NCBI GenBank assembly: GCA_027061625.1
Contig: JAMOVF010000154.1
Span: forward strand, 1 to 23,276
Direction: 5' to 3'
Length of the DNA stretch: 23,276 nt
Source of the DNA: Deltaproteobacteria bacterium
GTDB taxonomy: Bacteria > Desulfobacterota > Dissulfuribacteria > Dissulfuribacterales > JALVPX01
Position numbers and translations under genes: made by a program. Positions 21,087 through 23,276 of the stretch are shown in pieces. The notes under the pieces are model-generated. The model was not told where the DNA came from, ran no database searches, and worked only from the letters and a program-made list of their open reading frames with translations. The first letter of the stretch is position 1, and each line of letters begins with the position of its first letter.

Positions 21087-22433
21087 ATGAAGATAATTAT
21101 TGTAGGAGCTGGCGAGGTAGGGCGACATTTATGTCAGCAGCTTTCCACTGAAAATCATGAAGTGGTTTTGATTGACAGGGACGCTGATCATATCCGAAGG
21201 ATTGAAAGGGAGCTCAATATCCTGGGAATAGAGGGAAATGGTGCTTCTCCATCAGTATTGGAAGAAGCTGGCATTTCCAAAGCAGATCTCTTTATTGCTG
21301 TCACAGACATGGATGAGGTCAACCTGATTTCCTGTATCATGGCAAAGGAATATGGGGTTGAACGCCTTGTAGCAAGGGTTAGGAATCAAGAATATCTTTC
21401 TATTAATTCGCCTCTGAGTGAGCATAGGCTTGGTATAGACCTGGTGATTAATCCAGACCAGGTGATGGCGCAGGAAATAGTGCGCATTTCAGAAATATCA
21501 GAGGCCTTTGAGATGGTGGATTTTGCCCACGGCGAGGTGGTGCTGCTGGGTTATCAGATAAAGCCGGATAACCCTGTTTGCGGCCTGACTCTGGCACAGT
21601 TAAGGGATCTGCAGGGCCTTTACCATTTCCTGGTGGTAGCTATTGTTAGAGATGGCAAGACCATTATTCCAAAAGGTTCAGATGTTATTCAGCCAGAAGA
21701 CCGTATTTATATAGTTGTGCGCAAGAAAAATATTTCAGCTACTGAAAAGCTCTTGAATCTTGCCAGCAGTGCTCCCAAAAAGGTCTTTATAATTGGTGGT
21801 GGCAGGGTGGGCTTCAGCCTTGCGGAAGAACTGGAAGACAAAGGAGTGGATGTCTATATCATTGAGATTGACCCCAAACGGTGTGAATTTTTGGCTGAAA
21901 GGCTTGATAAAGCAGTGGTGTTAAATTTTGATGGTTTAGAGGCCAATGAATTAAAAGCCGAAGGCATTGATCAGGCAGATTTGCTTGTTGCTGTTACAGG
22001 CGGAGATACTACTAATATTCTGGCTAGCCTGCTGGCCAAACATCATGGGGCCAAAAAGAGCATCACCCGCATAAGCCGACCAGATTTTATTCCTTTGCTG
22101 GGGAGCCTTGGAATAGATGTAGCCCTTAGTGCCCGTCTTGTTGCTGCAAATATGATTCTGCGTTTTGTTAGGCGCGGAGGCGTGCTTTCAGGAGCCCTGC
22201 TTTTGGGTGGAGAGGCTGAGGTGCTGGAATATTATGTGTCAAGTAACTGGCCCTATATTGAAAAACCTTTAAAAGAAATAAACTTTCCAGAAGGCGTAAT
22301 TGTTGGGGCTGTTGTACGAGGTGAAGAAGTATTGATTCCTTCTGGTGATACAGTAATAAAGCCTGGAGACAGGCTGGTCATGTTTGCTTTAAAAGAACAG
22401 TCACAGGCCCTTGAGGAATTTATCAACCCATGA
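21087..22433 (+). CDS. trkA: Trk potassium uptake system NAD-binding protein TrkA
   Basis: Cytosolic gating ring of the Trk potassium channel, responding to NAD(H) and ATP/ADP. The 448-residue protein has two RCK halves. The first has GAGEVG (7-12) with an acidic residue at the strand 2 end (LIDRD, Asp30). The second has IIGGGRVG (235-242) with IIEID. Each is followed by an RCK-C (TrkA-C) segment, for example DNPVCGLTLAQL and PEDRIYIVV. The ribosome site is weak (AGG 6 bases before ATG). The start lies 16 bases past a strong terminator, so expression may need read-through from the tRNA-Cys unit. It overlaps trkH by 4 bases (ATGA). Confidence 0.97.
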   Translation: MKIIIVGAGEVGRHLCQQLSTENHEVVLIDRDADHIRRIERELNILGIEGNGASPSVLEEAGISKADLFIAVTDMDEVNLISCIMAKEYGVERLVARVRNQEYLSINSPLSEHRLGIDLVINPDQVMAQEIVRISEISEAFEMVDFAHGEVVLLGYQIKPDNPVCGLTLAQLRDLQGLYHFLVVAIVRDGKTIIPKGSDVIQPEDRIYIVVRKKNISATEKLLNLASSAPKKVFIIGGGRVGFSLAEELEDKGVDVYIIEIDPKRCEFLAERLDKAVVLNFDGLEANELKAEGIDQADLLVAVTGGDTTNILASLLAKHHGAKKSITRISRPDFIPLLGSLGIDVALSARLVAANMILRFVRRGGVLSGALLLGGEAEVLEYYVSSNWPYIEKPLKEINFPEGVIVGAVVRGEEVLIPSGDTVIKPGDRLVMFALKEQSQALEEFINP

Positions 22434-23276
22434 AGCTTGGTACCATAGGGGCTAATCTAGGCTGGCTTCTCATATTTTTATCCTTGACCCTTATATTCCC
22501 TTTGGGAGTAAGCCTATATTATAATGATGGTAATTGGCGCTGTTTTGTTGAAGCTGCATTGGTCGGCTTAGTTATTGGCGGATTCTTGGCCTATTCCTGC
22601 GTGCCTGAAAAAGATATTGGCCACAAAGAAGGATTTGCTATAGTTGGGTTTGGCTGGATCATGTCTGCTTTTTTGGGGGCGCTTCCCTATTACTTTTCCT
22701 CTGCCATACCCTCCTTTCTTGATGCCTATTTTGAGTCTATGTCAGGTTTTACTACCACAGGCTCAACTATTTTGAATGAAGTGGAACCCTTGGGCTATGG
22801 GCTGCTTTTCTGGCGTGCCCTTACACATTGGCTCGGAGGAATGGGAATAATAGTCCTTTCCCTGGCTATATTGCCCATTTTGGGCATTGGAGGCATGCAG
22901 CTCTTTCAGGCAGAGATGCCTGGACCAACCAAAGACCGTCTTGCACCTAGAATCCAAGATACAGCAAGAATATTGTGGGGTGTTTATCTACTCTTTACTG
23001 TGGCAGAGGTGGTTCTTTTAATGGTGGCAGGAATGGACCTTTTCAATGCCGTTTGCCATGCCTTTGCTACCTTGGCCACAGGGGGGTTTTCCACAATCAC
23101 AGCCAGCGTCGGTGGATTCAATTCTGCATGGATAGATTATATTATAGTATTTTTTATGATCCTTGCTGGTATGAACTTTGCGCTTCATTACCGCCTTTTG
23201 ACAGGAAGGGGCAGGGACCTCTTAAAGAGCAGTGAACTGAAATTTTATTTGACAGTTGGCTTTGGCGGCACCTTCT
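22430..23276 (+). CDS. trkH: Trk potassium uptake channel subunit TrkH (N-terminal part, cut by right edge)
   Basis: Membrane subunit of the Trk potassium transporter. 282 codons are present from ATG 22430, which overlaps the trkA stop, to the window edge with no stop. Two of the four selectivity-filter loops are visible: SGFTTTGST (105-113) and FATLATGGFST (212-222), each with the filter glycine. LTHWLGGMGIIVL (131-143) is a strong TrkH/KtrB signature. Full-length TrkH is about 480 residues, so the last two filter repeats lie outside the window. Confidence 0.96.
   Translation, partial: MKLGTIGANLGWLLIFLSLTLIFPLGVSLYYNDGNWRCFVEAALVGLVIGGFLAYSCVPEKDIGHKEGFAIVGFGWIMSAFLGALPYYFSSAIPSFLDAYFESMSGFTTTGSTILNEVEPLGYGLLFWRALTHWLGGMGIIVLSLAILPILGIGGMQLFQAEMPGPTKDRLAPRIQDTARILWGVYLLFTVAEVVLLMVAGMDLFNAVCHAFATLATGGFSTITASVGGFNSAWIDYIIVFFMILAGMNFALHYRLLTGRGRDLLKSSELKFYLTVGFGGTF

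Noticed and set aside
1..23276. CRISPR arrays, prophage, toxin-antitoxin, integrase or an intact insertion sequence
   Set aside because: I saw no regularly spaced repeats, transposase, recombinase or paired small toxin genes on either strand; almost all coding sequence is accounted for by core genes.

Overview
The window looks like a stretch of chromosome from a flagellated Gram-negative bacterium, most likely a member of the Desulfobacterota (old Deltaproteobacteria). I infer this from the gene order (gyrA-gpsA; rpsB-tsf-pyrH-frr-uppS-cdsA-dxr-rseP-tsaB; Nif3-like plus C4 zinc-ribbon pair), the presence of CheZ and RseP, and the moderate base composition. No marker here fixes the genus. There is no CRISPR array, prophage, integrase or intact insertion sequence, and most genes are core functions.

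Left part (1-4982). Three genes read leftward as a tight set: gyrA (DNA gyrase A), gpsA (glycerol-3-phosphate dehydrogenase) and a UPF0280 gene cut by the left edge. Upstream of gyrA is nikR, a nickel-responsive repressor. A small three-helix membrane protein gene is divergent from it.

Middle-left part (4981-9893, mostly minus strand). A transporter very close to the structural model LeuT is coupled to a 57-residue single-helix protein that fits the MetS-type small subunit of NSS transporters. rarA follows 17 bases later. Next come a tRNA with anticodon CAU (best read as tRNA-Ile2), a terminator, a Nif3-like gene and a coiled-coil zinc-ribbon gene.

Middle-right part (10214-19055, plus strand). 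This is one long, compressed run of genes. It joins translation (S2, EF-Ts, ribosome recycling factor), UMP kinase, envelope lipid and isoprenoid synthesis (UppS, CdsA, Dxr), the site-2 protease RseP, the tRNA-modification factor TsaB, the nuclease-like SfsA and the chemotaxis phosphatase CheZ. Many genes overlap by 1-22 bases, so translational coupling is likely. The rpsB leader contains crossing complementary segments that could form an autoregulatory fold. cheZ may have its own flagellar-sigma promoter.

Right part (19044-23276). After a tiny antisense cysteine-rich gene and about 350 bases without a clear gene come an FmdB-type zinc ribbon gene with a terminator, a DAHP synthase gene, tRNA-Cys with a terminator, then trkA and the start of trkH (potassium uptake), cut by the right edge.

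The main leads are the small protein coupled to the LeuT-like transporter, the 37-residue CxxC protein after cheZ, the rpsB leader fold, and two places where a tRNA terminator lies directly against the start of the next protein gene. I see no defence or mobile system.
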